DNA from: an uncultured bacterium
Lineage (GTDB): Bacteria; Patescibacteriota; Gracilibacteria; Absconditabacterales; Absconditicoccaceae
Assembly (NCBI GenBank): GCA_947169045.1
Contig: CAMVOC010000001.1
Span: 62,001 to 126,000 of the forward strand
DNA: 64,000 bases
Direction of reading: 5' to 3'
The stretch's first letter is position 1, and every line of letters begins with the position of its first letter. The notes under the pieces were generated by a model, which was given only the letters and a program-made list of their open reading frames with translations, searched no databases and was not told the DNA's origin. Positions 1-9,671 of the stretch are shown here, piece by piece. The translations under genes were made by a program, and so were the position numbers.

Positions 1-45
1 GTAACTAACACGCTAAACCGCGTTTTAGCTCAAATGAATATCTAA
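1..45 (+). CDS. C-terminal end of an upstream + strand gene (partial), ...VTNTLNRVLAQMNI*
   Basis: Frame 1 is open from base 1 to TAA at 43-45, followed directly by a terminator. Confidence 0.4.
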   Translation, partial: VTNTLNRVLAQMNI

Positions 46-51
46 AAAAAT

Positions 52-80
52 AAAAGGAGGTCGTTTCGCCTTCTTTTTTA
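52..80 (+). terminator. Rho-independent terminator
   Basis: AAAAGGAGGtCG-TTT-CGCCTTCTTTT stem followed by a T run. Confidence 0.7.
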
Positions 81-82
81 TA

Positions 83-111
83 TTGACTTTTAGCTAAAAA
101 ATAACTATAGT
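83..111 (+). promoter_or_regulatory. Sigma70-like promoter
   Basis: TTGACT-N17-TATAGT, 31 bp before the ATG at 143. Confidence 0.6.
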
Positions 112-142
112 AATCAAATCACACATATAGGGTAAAACACAA

Positions 143-589
143 ATGAACAAAAGCAGAAAAACAATGAAAATACTGGAGATCCTCACAGAAGCGAGAGAAA
201 TCCTAAGAAGTGCCGAAGAACCTCTAAATAAGGTGAAACAACCAAGAGATCTTGCAGAAAAAGCCGTACAACTCCTAAACGACAAAGGAATCCTCGAAAA
301 AAGAGGATTAGACCTCAAAATGAAACACCTTACATATATGGAGGAATTTGTTAAGGCTCTACGCCAACCTCAACCTACAGAGGAGCAAGCAGAGGAGCTA
401 CTAAACAAACAAAAGGCACTCGGAAAGGGTACACAGGAACTCTTAACTCAAATCATTATGTTTCTAAACAACACTTGGGACCTTTTAAACAAAACTCGCG
501 AATTAAACAGAGAAAGAAGCATCATAAAACACTCTCTCAATAAAACAGAGCTCCTTCTCTACGAAATCACTATAATACAAGGTGAATAA
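143..589 (+). CDS. Small helical hypothetical protein (148 aa)
   Basis: Intact ORF with its own promoter and terminator; Lys/Glu/Leu-rich helical composition. Confidence 0.75.
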   Translation: MNKSRKTMKILEILTEAREILRSAEEPLNKVKQPRDLAEKAVQLLNDKGILEKRGLDLKMKHLTYMEEFVKALRQPQPTEEQAEELLNKQKALGKGTQELLTQIIMFLNNTWDLLNKTRELNRERSIIKHSLNKTELLLYEITIIQGE

Positions 590-604
590 CAACAAATCAG
601 ATGC

Positions 605-630
605 AAAGAAGGCGTTTCGTCTTCTTTTTT
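605..630 (+). terminator. Rho-independent terminator
   Basis: AAAGAAGGCG-TTT-CGTCTTCTTTTTT. Confidence 0.75.
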
Positions 631-695
631 AATAAAAAAACAAAAAAAATCTGATTTTTATCTCTTTTTTTTATGAAAGCTACACACAAAAAGCA

Positions 696-724
696 TTGAC
701 TTTTGATAAACCAAAACATATAAA
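696..724 (+). promoter_or_regulatory. Sigma70-like promoter
   Basis: TTGACT-N17-TATAAA before the ATG at 769. Confidence 0.6.
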
Positions 725-768
725 GAACACATAAACAAAAAATCTTCAAACAAAAAACAAAGAGAAAT

Positions 769-1278
769 ATGATAAAATTAGAACAACAAATAAGGCTTCT
801 CCTAGAAACCAACAGATGCCTTATGAAAGCGTGGACGTACCTAAAAGACACAGGGAATCTTCTCTTATTCGCGAAAAAGCTGGATCCAGAACAAAGGAAT
901 AAACTCAAAAAAGAAGGATGCGAGCTCAAAGAAGAAGTAACCACCTTCTTAGATAGAGCTGAAGAGTTAATACATCAAGCAAAAAAAATCCAAGAAAAAA
1001 TAGATGAATTCTCAGCATGGGAACCAACACAGACAGAGAAAAAAGATGAATTCTTAAAGCAAGCAGGAGAATTTTTCAAAGATGCAGGTGTATTCCTGAG
1101 AGAAACTGGGGATTTTATCAGAGAAATGGGAGAATTCGTAGAAGAGACCGGAGAATTCATTGAAGAAGCTGAAGAATTCATAGAAAAAGCCGAAGAATTC
1201 CTTAAAAAAACAGAGGAAATCCTACACGACGAAGAAGAATTACCAACAGAAGCAGAAAGTACTTCAAAAAAAGAATAA
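769..1278 (+). CDS. Coiled-coil hypothetical protein with C-terminal heptad repeats
   Basis: Intact ORF; GEFFKDA GVFLRET GDFIREM GEFVEET GEFIEEA EEFIEKA EEFLKKT heptads. Confidence 0.75.
   Translation: MIKLEQQIRLLLETNRCLMKAWTYLKDTGNLLLFAKKLDPEQRNKLKKEGCELKEEVTTFLDRAEELIHQAKKIQEKIDEFSAWEPTQTEKKDEFLKQAGEFFKDAGVFLRETGDFIREMGEFVEETGEFIEEAEEFIEKAEEFLKKTEEILHDEEELPTEAESTSKKE
1069..1215 (+). repeat. 21-bp tandem repeat units inside the coiled-coil gene
   Basis: GAATTC at 1132, 1153, 1174 and 1195, exactly 21 bp apart, in a conserved unit. Confidence 0.8.
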
Positions 1279-1300
1279 AGAGTAAAAATTTTACTTTAGG

Positions 1301-1328
1301 AAAGAAGGTTATCTACCTTCTTTTTTTT
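1301..1328 (+). terminator. Rho-independent terminator
   Basis: AAAGAAGGT-TATCT-ACCTTCTTTTTTTT. Confidence 0.8.
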
Positions 1329-1374
1329 GAGAAATCTCTTTCATTTCTCAAGGAAATACCTATCATAAACACCG

Positions 1375-2664
1375 ATGAATCACCTCAATACCATGATAAA
1401 AGTACAAAAAGCTGATCTTCCTCAACGGAGTATTTCCGAGGTTTTTCCAATTTTTCAAGCACATCTCACCTCAGAGCATCAGCTTTTTATCGCTGTTTCT
1501 ACAGGAGCAGACAGTATGACACTGGCTTGCCTCACCGCCCGACGACGAAACAATCAAAATTTCCCACTTCAAAACTTGCATTTTCTCCATTGTAACCATA
1601 AAATTAGACCAGAAAGCGAAGAGGAATCAGCTTTTTTCGCTTCCTTTTTTCAGTGATTTGATACACAACGTTTTGAAAAACCTGATACAGTAAAAACAGA
1701 CGAAAACGCTCTCAGAAACCGAAGATACGCTTGTTTTAATGACGCCATAACAAGCAAAACAAAACAACCTACAGACAAAGTATTCCTTCTTACCTGACAT
1801 AATCTCAACGACCGCATCGAAACAACATTTCTCAACGTACTGCGCGGATGCTCATTGGACGGATTTCTCAATATGCACGTCCTCTCCCAGCAAAAATCCA
1901 CAACATACCTACGTCCACTCCTGACTACGACAAAATCTCAAATCCTAGAAGCTTGCCAAACGTTACAAATCCCATACTTCACAGATTCCACCAATCTTGA
2001 CTCCAGAACCTCAAAAAGAAACCGACTCCGCAACGAAGTTTTAAATACATTTCAAGGGACGAATTTTGAACAATCATTTAAACACATCTACAGCACCCTC
2101 GAACACTGAGATAACGCACATCAGACCTCTCCTGAAACACGAAAAGAAAGCGCTACACACCCTGCTCGAAAGGCCTCCTTCGCACTAAAAACTCCTATTC
2201 CAACGACAGCAACTCAACTTGTACAACTACGAAAAAAAATAAATCTGACTCATAATCTACGCACTACACAAATCAACGAACGAATGCACCGACTACACAC
2301 CTCCTCAAACGGACGAAAGCAACTACAAAACACCTTCTTTTTCATTGCAAACAACTCCCTAATCATCATCCAAACAGCATCACCCGAAATCTTCCGAAAA
2401 AAACGCTTAACATCCTCAAAAAAGATTACGGGTCTCTGACCTCTCGTTCTCGAAGGCGTCACGGTCAACATCACCAAACAAGAACGAATTGGAGCCACTC
2501 TCCGCTACCCACAGTCCACTGACACCTTCGCAGGAAAAACCCGAAACCGCCGATGCCTCAACCAAAAAATCCCTATGTTCTGGAGAAATTTCATTCCTCT
2601 CGTAGAGAAAGAGGGGAGGATTCTGCATATGTTTAAAGAAGTAATCACGACAAAAAGTTCGTAA
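1375..2664 (+). CDS. tilS: tRNA(Ile)-lysidine synthase (TGA read as Gly)
   Basis: STGADSMTLACL PP-loop, HCNHKIRPESEEE, LLT[G]HNLNDRIETTFLNVLRGCSLDG; fragments share one frame, separated only by TGA. Confidence 0.85.
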
Positions 2665-3440
2665 TGCAGATCAGCACTGCTCATCAGCCTTTTATTTCTT
2701 ATGTGACAATGACAGCTCAAGACCTTGTTCTCGACTTATATGCTCTACAAAATCCCGCACAAGTAGCAATCCTACAACGCTTTTTCAAAACAGGACCAGG
2801 ACAATACGGCGAGGGAGACCTCTTTTTAGGAATTAAAGTCCCAGAAACCCGCAAGATTATACGCAAATATCGCAACCTCCCCCTAGAAGAAATAAAAAAA
2901 TTAATCAGTTCTCCCTATCACGAAGTGAGATTAGCAAGTCTATTATTGTTAGTCGATGCATTCACTCGCGCTTCAAAACAGAAAAAAAGCTGAGATATCC
3001 CAAAGGAATGCTCCGAAATCACGAAATTCTATCTTTCAAATACTAAATACATCAATTCACGAGACCTCGTAGACCTTACCGCACCTCAAATTGTAGGCGG
3101 ATATTATGCCGATAAAGATCGTTCAAAGCTCTACCAACTCGCGACATCAAGCAACCTCCGAGAACGCAGAATAGCAATAGTTTCCACCTATCATTTCATC
3201 AAAAAGGGGGAGTACGCTGACACCTTTGCTCTTGCCGAGCTCCTCATGCATGATCCCCACGACCTCATCCATAAAGCCACAGGACGAATGCTCCGCGAAG
3301 TACACAAAAGAGTCGCAAAACAACCCGTCTACGAATTTTTAGACCAATACGCAGCTCAGATGCCACGCACGATGCTAAGATATGCAATAGAAAGATTCCC
3401 AGAACCAATCAGGAAAAACTACCTATTACTCAAATCTTAA
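2664..3440 (+). CDS. DNA alkylation repair (AlkD-like HEAT repeat) protein; true start may be 2709
   Basis: LGIKVPETRKIIRKYRNLPLEEI..., HEVRLASLLLL, LMHDPHDLIHKATGRMLREVHKR; one internal TGA. Confidence 0.8.
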
Positions 3441-4694
3441 TGCTTCAATCGGCTTCAAATTTGCAGCTTTTCTCGCAGGTAAAATTCCAGACAAAATTCC
3501 TACCACAAAAGTCAGAGTAAAGGCAATAATTGCGACTTGAGCCGTTACTGCCACCTGAAACGTCATATTATCTCCATAAGAAATCTGTAACGAATTGATT
3601 CCCCAAGAGAGCAAAAGGCTGAAAATAATCGCGATCAATCCTCCAAAAAACGTTACCAATACAGATTCAATCAAAAATTGCTGAATAATATCTTTATTCA
3701 AAGCTCCTATCGCTTTTTTAATTCAGATTTCTCTTGTCCTTTCTGTGACAGACACAAGCATAATATTCATCACTCAAATTCCCCCTACCAATAAGGAAAT
3801 TCACCCAATAGCTCCTAATAAAATACTAAAAATCGCCATTGCACTATCAATGACATCTCCAACTGCCGCTGTTGAATTCAAGCTAAACCCCGCTAAATCC
3901 AAATGTTTCACATTATATTTCCTGAGGAGGAAATACTGCACTCTTGCAGTCCGCTCCGCATTATTTGCCTCAGCACTCAAACGTACCGTAATCGCAGAAA
4001 TATCACGATTTCCAGCAACTTTTTGCCAATACGTCGTAATAGGAATATATACCATTCATAAAATACTTGCATCAGAAAGCGTCCCAATAATCGTATAATC
4101 CCTATTGTTATAAGTAATCTTCTGACTTAAAGCATTACCAGCAGGGAAAAGACTATCTACGACGTTTTTATTAACAATCGCCACCATCTCCACATTATCA
4201 AAATCAGACTGATTAAAGCTGTCTCCCTCCTCCAAAGTAAGCGCCATTTTCTGAAGATAATCCAAAGGGACTCACGCAAAACTCGACATAGAAGAATTAT
4301 TACCATAACTGACTTGCCCAAGAGTAGTCGCACCATATGTCACCGCCCCACTTAAATCTGGAAATGCCTCTTCAATCTCATCTGCGAGTTCCGGAGTAAG
4401 AGTAATCGCTTTCACATATCCATGAGTCTCCTCATCCGTTCGAGTAGTAAATCCTCCTCTAGGTTGAATCGTAATATTATTATTGATCAGACTTGCCATC
4501 TGGTCCATAATCCCTTGTTGAGCACCTTCTCCCACTGCCATCAGCAAAATCACGCTAGAAACCCCAATAATAATCCCAAGCATACTCAAAAAACTACGCA
4601 ACTTATTTGCAATAATACTTTCCCGTGCTTCCTTAAAATAATTCAAAAGCGTCATTCCACGTCTCAACCTAAATAAAGTCCTATAATCATACAC
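3426..4694 (-). CDS. MacB/FtsX-family ABC transporter permease; start may be 4655
   Basis: SFLSMLGIIIGVSSVILLMAVGEGAQ and VGGI[G]VMNIMLVSVTERTREI[G]IKKAIGA; all fragments in one frame. Confidence 0.9.
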
Positions 4695-4766
4695 AAACTT
4701 ACCCTTGATTTCAAGCCAACCTTAGCTATACTCCTTAAAGTATCCTTAATTTCACGCATCACCATC

Positions 4767-5372
4767 ATGTACAATCCTTACGATTATTATTTCAAAAAAG
4801 CAAAAAAAGACTGATACAAAGCACGTTCAGCTTTTAAACTCGAAGAAATCCAAACCAAGTTCCACTTAATTACAAAAGACACAAAAACCGTCATTGATAT
4901 TGGATGTGCTCCCGGATCTCGAATACAGTACACCGCCGCTCAACTCCAAAAATTAAAAGTGCGTAATTTTAAAATTGTAGGATTTGATCTTAAACCCGCC
5001 GACATCAAAATCCCTGAAGTCCATACGTTTCAGCAAGACGTCACCGATATCACAGCAGTAAACGCCATTTTCACACAGCTCAACATCGGAGAAAAAAGCG
5101 TAGATTTTATCCAGTCAGATATGGCACCAAATACCATTGGAGACAAAGATATTGATGCTATGCGTTCCATCGCATTATTGGAAGAAACGCTTCGAATTTA
5201 CGAAAAATATCTAAAACCCGACGGAAAATTTGCCACAAAAATCTTTATGGGACCAGGATTCGACGAATACCTCGCCAATATGAAAAAGCTCTTTGGAGGG
5301 AAAAATATCAAGATTTTCAAGCCACAAAGCTCTAGGAAAGAGAGCAAAGAAACCTACATCATCAAGATATAA
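4767..5372 (+). CDS. rlmE: RlmE/FtsJ-family rRNA 2'-O-methyltransferase
   Basis: YYFKKAKKD[G]YKARSAFKLEEI, VIDIGCAPGSRIQYTA, SDMAPNTIGDKDID. Confidence 0.85.
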
Positions 5373-5413
5373 TGTTATACCCTCGCAATCAAGAAAAAAG
5401 AGCCTCCTTCCTG

Positions 5414-5441
5414 TTGAAATACAGCCATTTTTCCATATAAT
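5414..5441 (+). promoter_or_regulatory. Promoter of rnpB
   Basis: TTGAAA-N16-TATAAT. Confidence 0.75.
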
Positions 5442-5444
5442 GAG

Positions 5445-5780
5445 AACCGCCAAACAAAGTACAACTCTCCGAGACTTCGGAGAGAGGAAAGTCCTGACAT
5501 CATAACTCGGGAGGTAGCTCACGGCTACTGGACGGCTCACGCCCAAAGGAAAGTGCCACAGAAACGTAAACTAACTTCGTACACCTACGAGGTCAAAGAT
5601 GCAACGTGAAGATGGAGCGTCATAACTCCTACTTCTCCTCAGCTTAGTTGATAACTATGCGAGTGGTAAACCCCTTCCTGATGCAAGCTTGCCCGCAAGG
5701 GAAGTGCAAGAAACTCTCAAGCAGAGTGCTAGATAAATCGTACTTGAAACACAGAATCAGGCTTATTGCTTGGCAAATCT
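5445..5780 (+). ncRNA. rnpB: RNase P RNA
   Basis: GAGGAAAGTCC, AGGAAAGTGCCACAGAAA, AGATAAATCGTACTTGAAACACAGAATCAGGCTTA match bacterial RNase P core segments; strong promoter upstream; ends approximate. Confidence 0.9.
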
Positions 5781-5858
5781 TACTTTTAAACACACGATAC
5801 AATATTGCGGAATCTTTCACGACAAAGATTTTTTCTTTAAAAAGGCAAAAACATACCC

Positions 5859-6668
5859 ATGCTCATAGACACACACACGCACATCAATTTTCCCCCCTTA
5901 CTCCAAGACTGGGAAAATCACCTCCAAAGCTTCCAAAATGCAGGTGGAAAAATCTTAATCAACGCCGGGGCACACCAGAGCTACAACGAAAACGGTATCC
6001 ATATCGCTCAGAAAGCAAAAACACTTTTCCCCGACCTCATTGTCAAAGCTACCATAGGAATCCACCCAGATGATGGAAAAGAGATAAAAAAAGCTGATTT
6101 CCCGTCACTTTCCAGTCTCCTCGAAACGCAATACCTGGAAAACCAAGAAGTTGTCTGTGCAATAGGGGAGTGTGGAATCGATCTACACAGCGCAGAAGCT
6201 ACTCCATTAGAGCATCAATATGCCCTATTACAGCTTCACTGCGAATTAGCTCGCAAACTCAAACTACCAATCGTCATCCATTCCAGAGATGCATTCAACG
6301 AAACACTAAAAGTGCTACAAAATTTTCGCGATCTGAACATCTATTTTCACTGCCGAGGATATGGACCATCAGAGATTCAAGAGATAGAGAAGCTCCTTCC
6401 AAACCTACGAATCGGCTTCACCAATATCATCACCTACAAAAACGCCCCAGCTACTAGAGACTCTCTCCTAGCCATCAAAAAGGCAAAAATCCTGACAGAA
6501 ACCGATGCTCCACGACTACCACCTCAACCATTTCGTGGACAAAGTTGTTATCCTCACTACGTTTCTTACGTCACAGAAAAAATAGCAGAACTCCTAGAAA
6601 AGCCACAATCAGAAATCGAAAAAATAGTACGGGACAATGCATGCTCACTACTAGGAATAAACGCTTAA
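5859..6668 (+). CDS. tatD: TatD-family metal-dependent hydrolase
   Basis: MLIDTHTHINFPP, ATIGIHPDD, AIGECGIDLH, PIVIHSRDA, LTETDAPRLPPQPFRGQ. Confidence 0.9.
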   Translation: MLIDTHTHINFPPLLQDWENHLQSFQNAGGKILINAGAHQSYNENGIHIAQKAKTLFPDLIVKATIGIHPDDGKEIKKADFPSLSSLLETQYLENQEVVCAIGECGIDLHSAEATPLEHQYALLQLHCELARKLKLPIVIHSRDAFNETLKVLQNFRDLNIYFHCRGYGPSEIQEIEKLLPNLRIGFTNIITYKNAPATRDSLLAIKKAKILTETDAPRLPPQPFRGQSCYPHYVSYVTEKIAELLEKPQSEIEKIVRDNACSLLGINA

Positions 6669-6674
6669 AAAGCC

Positions 6675-7289
6675 TTATTTTTTCCTCCCAATAATCAAAT
6701 CACCAGTTTGAATCTCTTTATCAAAGAGTTTAACGGTTTCCATCGCAAAACCAGCATATTCTCCTTCTTGCAAAATTTCCTCAGTCGACCTAGGATATTG
6801 TTGAATTTTAAAACGTTTTGAATGGGTATTCCGCTCAAACATCCTCCTTTGAAAAAAATGCCCAATAAAAAGCTGACCCTCTGGCCTCAAAATGCGATAT
6901 ACTTCAGAGAAAAGCACTTCTAAACGCTCCAAATGTTCAAGAGTAAAAAAGCTGACTGCGACATCGAACGAATCACTTTCCAAGGGCAACGGTTTTTCAA
7001 GATCCGCAACCAGATGTTTAGCACCTCTCGGATGACGAGCAAGCATCTCTTTGGAAATATCGACAGCTAGATACTTTTCATGCGGAATATCTTTAAGTTG
7101 ATACCACATCCTTCCATCTCCCGCTCCAAGATCAATGATATCAAAACTCTTTTTCCTAGGGAGAAATTGCAAAAAATTGATAGTATAAAAACTATTTAAA
7201 TGTTTATGATACTGACCATATTGCTGAGCTACAGCATCATATCCCTCTTTAGGACCAATAATTTCGGTATGTTTACTATCATATGTCAT
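6675..7289 (-). CDS. Class I SAM-dependent methyltransferase
   Basis: FDIIDLGAGDGRMWYQL, DSFDVAVSFFTLEHLE, VYRILRPEGQLFIGHF. Confidence 0.8.
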   Translation of the reverse strand: MTYDSKHTEIIGPKEGYDAVAQQYGQYHKHLNSFYTINFLQFLPRKKSFDIIDLGAGDGRMWYQLKDIPHEKYLAVDISKEMLARHPRGAKHLVADLEKPLPLESDSFDVAVSFFTLEHLERLEVLFSEVYRILRPEGQLFIGHFFQRRMFERNTHSKRFKIQQYPRSTEEILQEGEYAGFAMETVKLFDKEIQTGDLIIGRKK

Positions 7290-7374
7290 AAAAAAATCAT
7301 ACACAAGTCCGAAGAGTTTGCAAGTCAAAACCCAACAGAATAAGGAAAGAGGGGAGGGGAAACCGCAGAAAATC

Positions 7375-7965
7375 CTAAGAAAGTACCTTCCTAATAGCCA
7401 TTTTTTGCTCTTCTACACCCATATCCTCACTTAAAACAGGGAAATCCTCCACATTACGCAAATACTCCCTCACAATCAGTACAAGCAAATCGATAAAACG
7501 TGGCTGATTCACCGGGATATTATCATGATATTTCGTCGAAAGTTGTCCCAAATAATACATATATTTCCTAATCGTTAAAGGTGTTTCAGGTAAAAACGAA
7601 GAAAAATGCTTTGCCACCCCAAAGTGTTCTGCTTCTGCTACATAAAAAGGATAAAAAAGTCAGATAACAACGATGGTATTCATAGTTTTACGCAAGTAAG
7701 TAGTGTTTGTTTTCGGATCAATAGTAATGAAAAACGCATCATACAACGCTGAAATAATCTCATCATTTGAGATTTCTCATAACAAAAATGTGAGAAACTC
7801 TGCAAATTCAGCATTTTTTGCCTTATCTTGAATCAATTGTTGAGCAACTTGCCTGGCTTGACGAACTTCCTCATTCACTTTGGCTATTGCTTCTTCCGTC
7901 AGTTTTTCAGCCCCAGCACCAACCACTTCTCAACTTTCAATAACCTGCAAAGATTCTTCAGACAT
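7375..7965 (-). CDS. Hypothetical protein (TGA read as Gly)
   Basis: Frame from ATG at 7965 is open to 7375 when TGA is Gly; the ORF track has only the distal part. Confidence 0.65.
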
Positions 7966-8019
7966 TCTACAGCAAAACAAAGATAAAACAACTTATCTCA
8001 TAATTTTAAAACTTTTCTC

Positions 8020-8047
8020 TTGAAATACAAGACCATTTCCCTATATT
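8020..8047 (+). promoter_or_regulatory. Promoter of the tRNA-Met/tRNA-Ser unit
   Basis: TTGAAA-N16-TATATT just upstream of the tRNA. Confidence 0.7.
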
Positions 8048-8068
8048 GTCTGTTGCAAAGGAAAATAT

Positions 8069-8142
8069 GGCTCCGTAGCTCAGCAGGTTAGAGCGCGCCT
8101 CTCATAAGGGCGAGGTCGGTGGTTCGAGTCTACCCGGAGCCA
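8069..8142 (+). tRNA. tRNA-Met (CAT), elongator-like
   Basis: Acceptor GGCTCCG/CGGAGCC, D-arm GCTC..GAGC, anticodon loop CTCATAA, T-loop TTCGAGT. Confidence 0.9.
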
Positions 8143-8175
8143 ATAAAATCGATTCCCAGCATCATGACCATACAA

Positions 8176-8262
8176 GGTGGGGTGGATGAGTGGTCGAAGT
8201 CAGCTCACTGCTAACGAGTCGTACTGTAATAGGTACCGAGGGTTCGAATCCCTCCCCCACCG
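8176..8262 (+). tRNA. tRNA-Ser (GCT)
   Basis: Acceptor GGTGGGG/CCCCACC, anticodon loop with GCT, long variable arm, TTCGAAT T-loop. Confidence 0.9.
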
Positions 8263-8366
8263 AAGTGAATTTCCGCACAAAAGCGGATTTTTTTAGAAAT
8301 CAAAAACTGCAAGCAGAAACGCTCACAGTCAAAAAGTATATCACTAAACAAAAAGATATGAAAAAA

Positions 8367-9572
8367 CTATCCTTTATCATTAAAAAATGCGTACAGCTTC
8401 TTCTCAACTGCCAATTCTCCAGTAGAATTTTCCCAATCCAATTGTAAACCAAGTAATTCAGCGGCCTTATTAAGAATAAAGTATTTCTCGAGACTTTCTT
8501 TAGCTGCACTCTGAATATCTTCTACAAACTTTTTTCTCTTATCTTCAGGCATTTGCTGTAAATATTCACTTGTCTTCTCTTGTCCTCCAAATCTTTTCAT
8601 CAAAGAGTCCATCCTACTCTTAAATTCTTGATCAATCATTGTCATAGGAATAACCACAGAAAAACTTTCCTTTCTAATCGTGCTCACATAATCTTCCACT
8701 GCTTTAACAAGTTCTGTTTGTTCCTTTTGCTCTTTTAAGGTCTTCTCAATAAATGATTTCAGTCCAGCTTCATCACTAAAATCTGACTGATTACCAAAGA
8801 ATTTCTTAATATTTTCAGGAGTAAACTCTGGTAAAATTTGCTTTTTAATGTCACTTATCGTACACTTAATACTAGCGGACCCTAAATCCGTTTTTTCGTG
8901 CATGACTGCAGGAAGCTTTTTCGCATCATATTTCAATTCAAAACTATCATTTTTCTTTTTACCAAGGAAAGTCTTCTCCCAAAAATCACTCTCAGAAAAT
9001 TCTGGTTCTCCCAAGTACGTAGTCCCTTTATCCAAGACTTCACCTTTCTTATCAAGCCATTCTAACGCAATTTTAGACACCGTATCCAACGCGATAGTCT
9101 CTGCATCCTGATAATCTGCAAAATTTTTCTTCAAATTGACGAGAGACTGTTCAATTTCAGGAGCTTCCACCTTCACATTCAGCTTTTTTATCTTTTTTTC
9201 TTTCCATTTCTCATTCGTAACCTCAACCTCAGGGAAAACGTCCAATTTCAACGTAAGAGTCGTTACACCATCTTTTTCTTGCTGAGAAAATCCATAAGGC
9301 TCTCCGATAAATTTGATACTTTCATTTTCCTTGAGAACCTCTTGAATCCCATGATTAGCGATATGTTCAATAATTGCCATTTCTAAGTATCCAGGCTGCA
9401 AATTCTTTTCCACGAGATCCATTGGCACATGTCCCTTTCTAAATCCCTGCAAACTCATATCTGCCTGAAAATGTTTTAGCACATGGTCCTTTTCGCGTGC
9501 CTTATCTTCAGCGGTAAACGTAATTGCAATATCATAATGAGACTGATCTCCCTTTGTCAATTTGTACGCCAT
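8367..9572 (-). CDS. tig: Trigger factor
   Basis: MSLQGFRKGHVPMDLVEKN..., FPEVEVTNEKW, C-terminal helical domain. Confidence 0.85.
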   Translation of the reverse strand: MAYKLTKGDQSHYDIAITFTAEDKAREKDHVLKHFQADMSLQGFRKGHVPMDLVEKNLQPGYLEMAIIEHIANHGIQEVLKENESIKFIGEPYGFSQQEKDGVTTLTLKLDVFPEVEVTNEKWKEKKIKKLNVKVEAPEIEQSLVNLKKNFADYQDAETIALDTVSKIALEWLDKKGEVLDKGTTYLGEPEFSESDFWEKTFLGKKKNDSFELKYDAKKLPAVMHEKTDLGSASIKCTISDIKKQILPEFTPENIKKFFGNQSDFSDEAGLKSFIEKTLKEQKEQTELVKAVEDYVSTIRKESFSVVIPMTMIDQEFKSRMDSLMKRFGGQEKTSEYLQQMPEDKRKKFVEDIQSAAKESLEKYFILNKAAELLGLQLDWENSTGELAVEKKLYAFFNDKG

Positions 9573-9671
9573 TATTTCTTTTAAAAAAGATAAAAACCTG
9601 ACATAAATATACCGAATCTCTCTCCATTTTCAAGGGGGAAATTTGCTAAATACGCAAACCTTCAATCATTC

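Noticed and set aside
94-318. Antisense ORFs in the track (for example 94..318, 597..944, 5211..5546, 7186..7389-type overlaps)
   Set aside because: They oppose well-supported genes, have no recognisable domains, and have compositions expected of reverse-complement readings.
5648-6073. 141-aa ORF overlapping rnpB and tatD
   Set aside because: It overlaps RNase P RNA and is out of frame with the clear TatD protein.
8176-8262. The tRNA at 8176 as a UGA-decoding tRNA
   Set aside because: Its anticodon is GCT with a long variable arm, so it is ordinary tRNA-Ser; no tRNA-Gly(TCA) is visible in the window.
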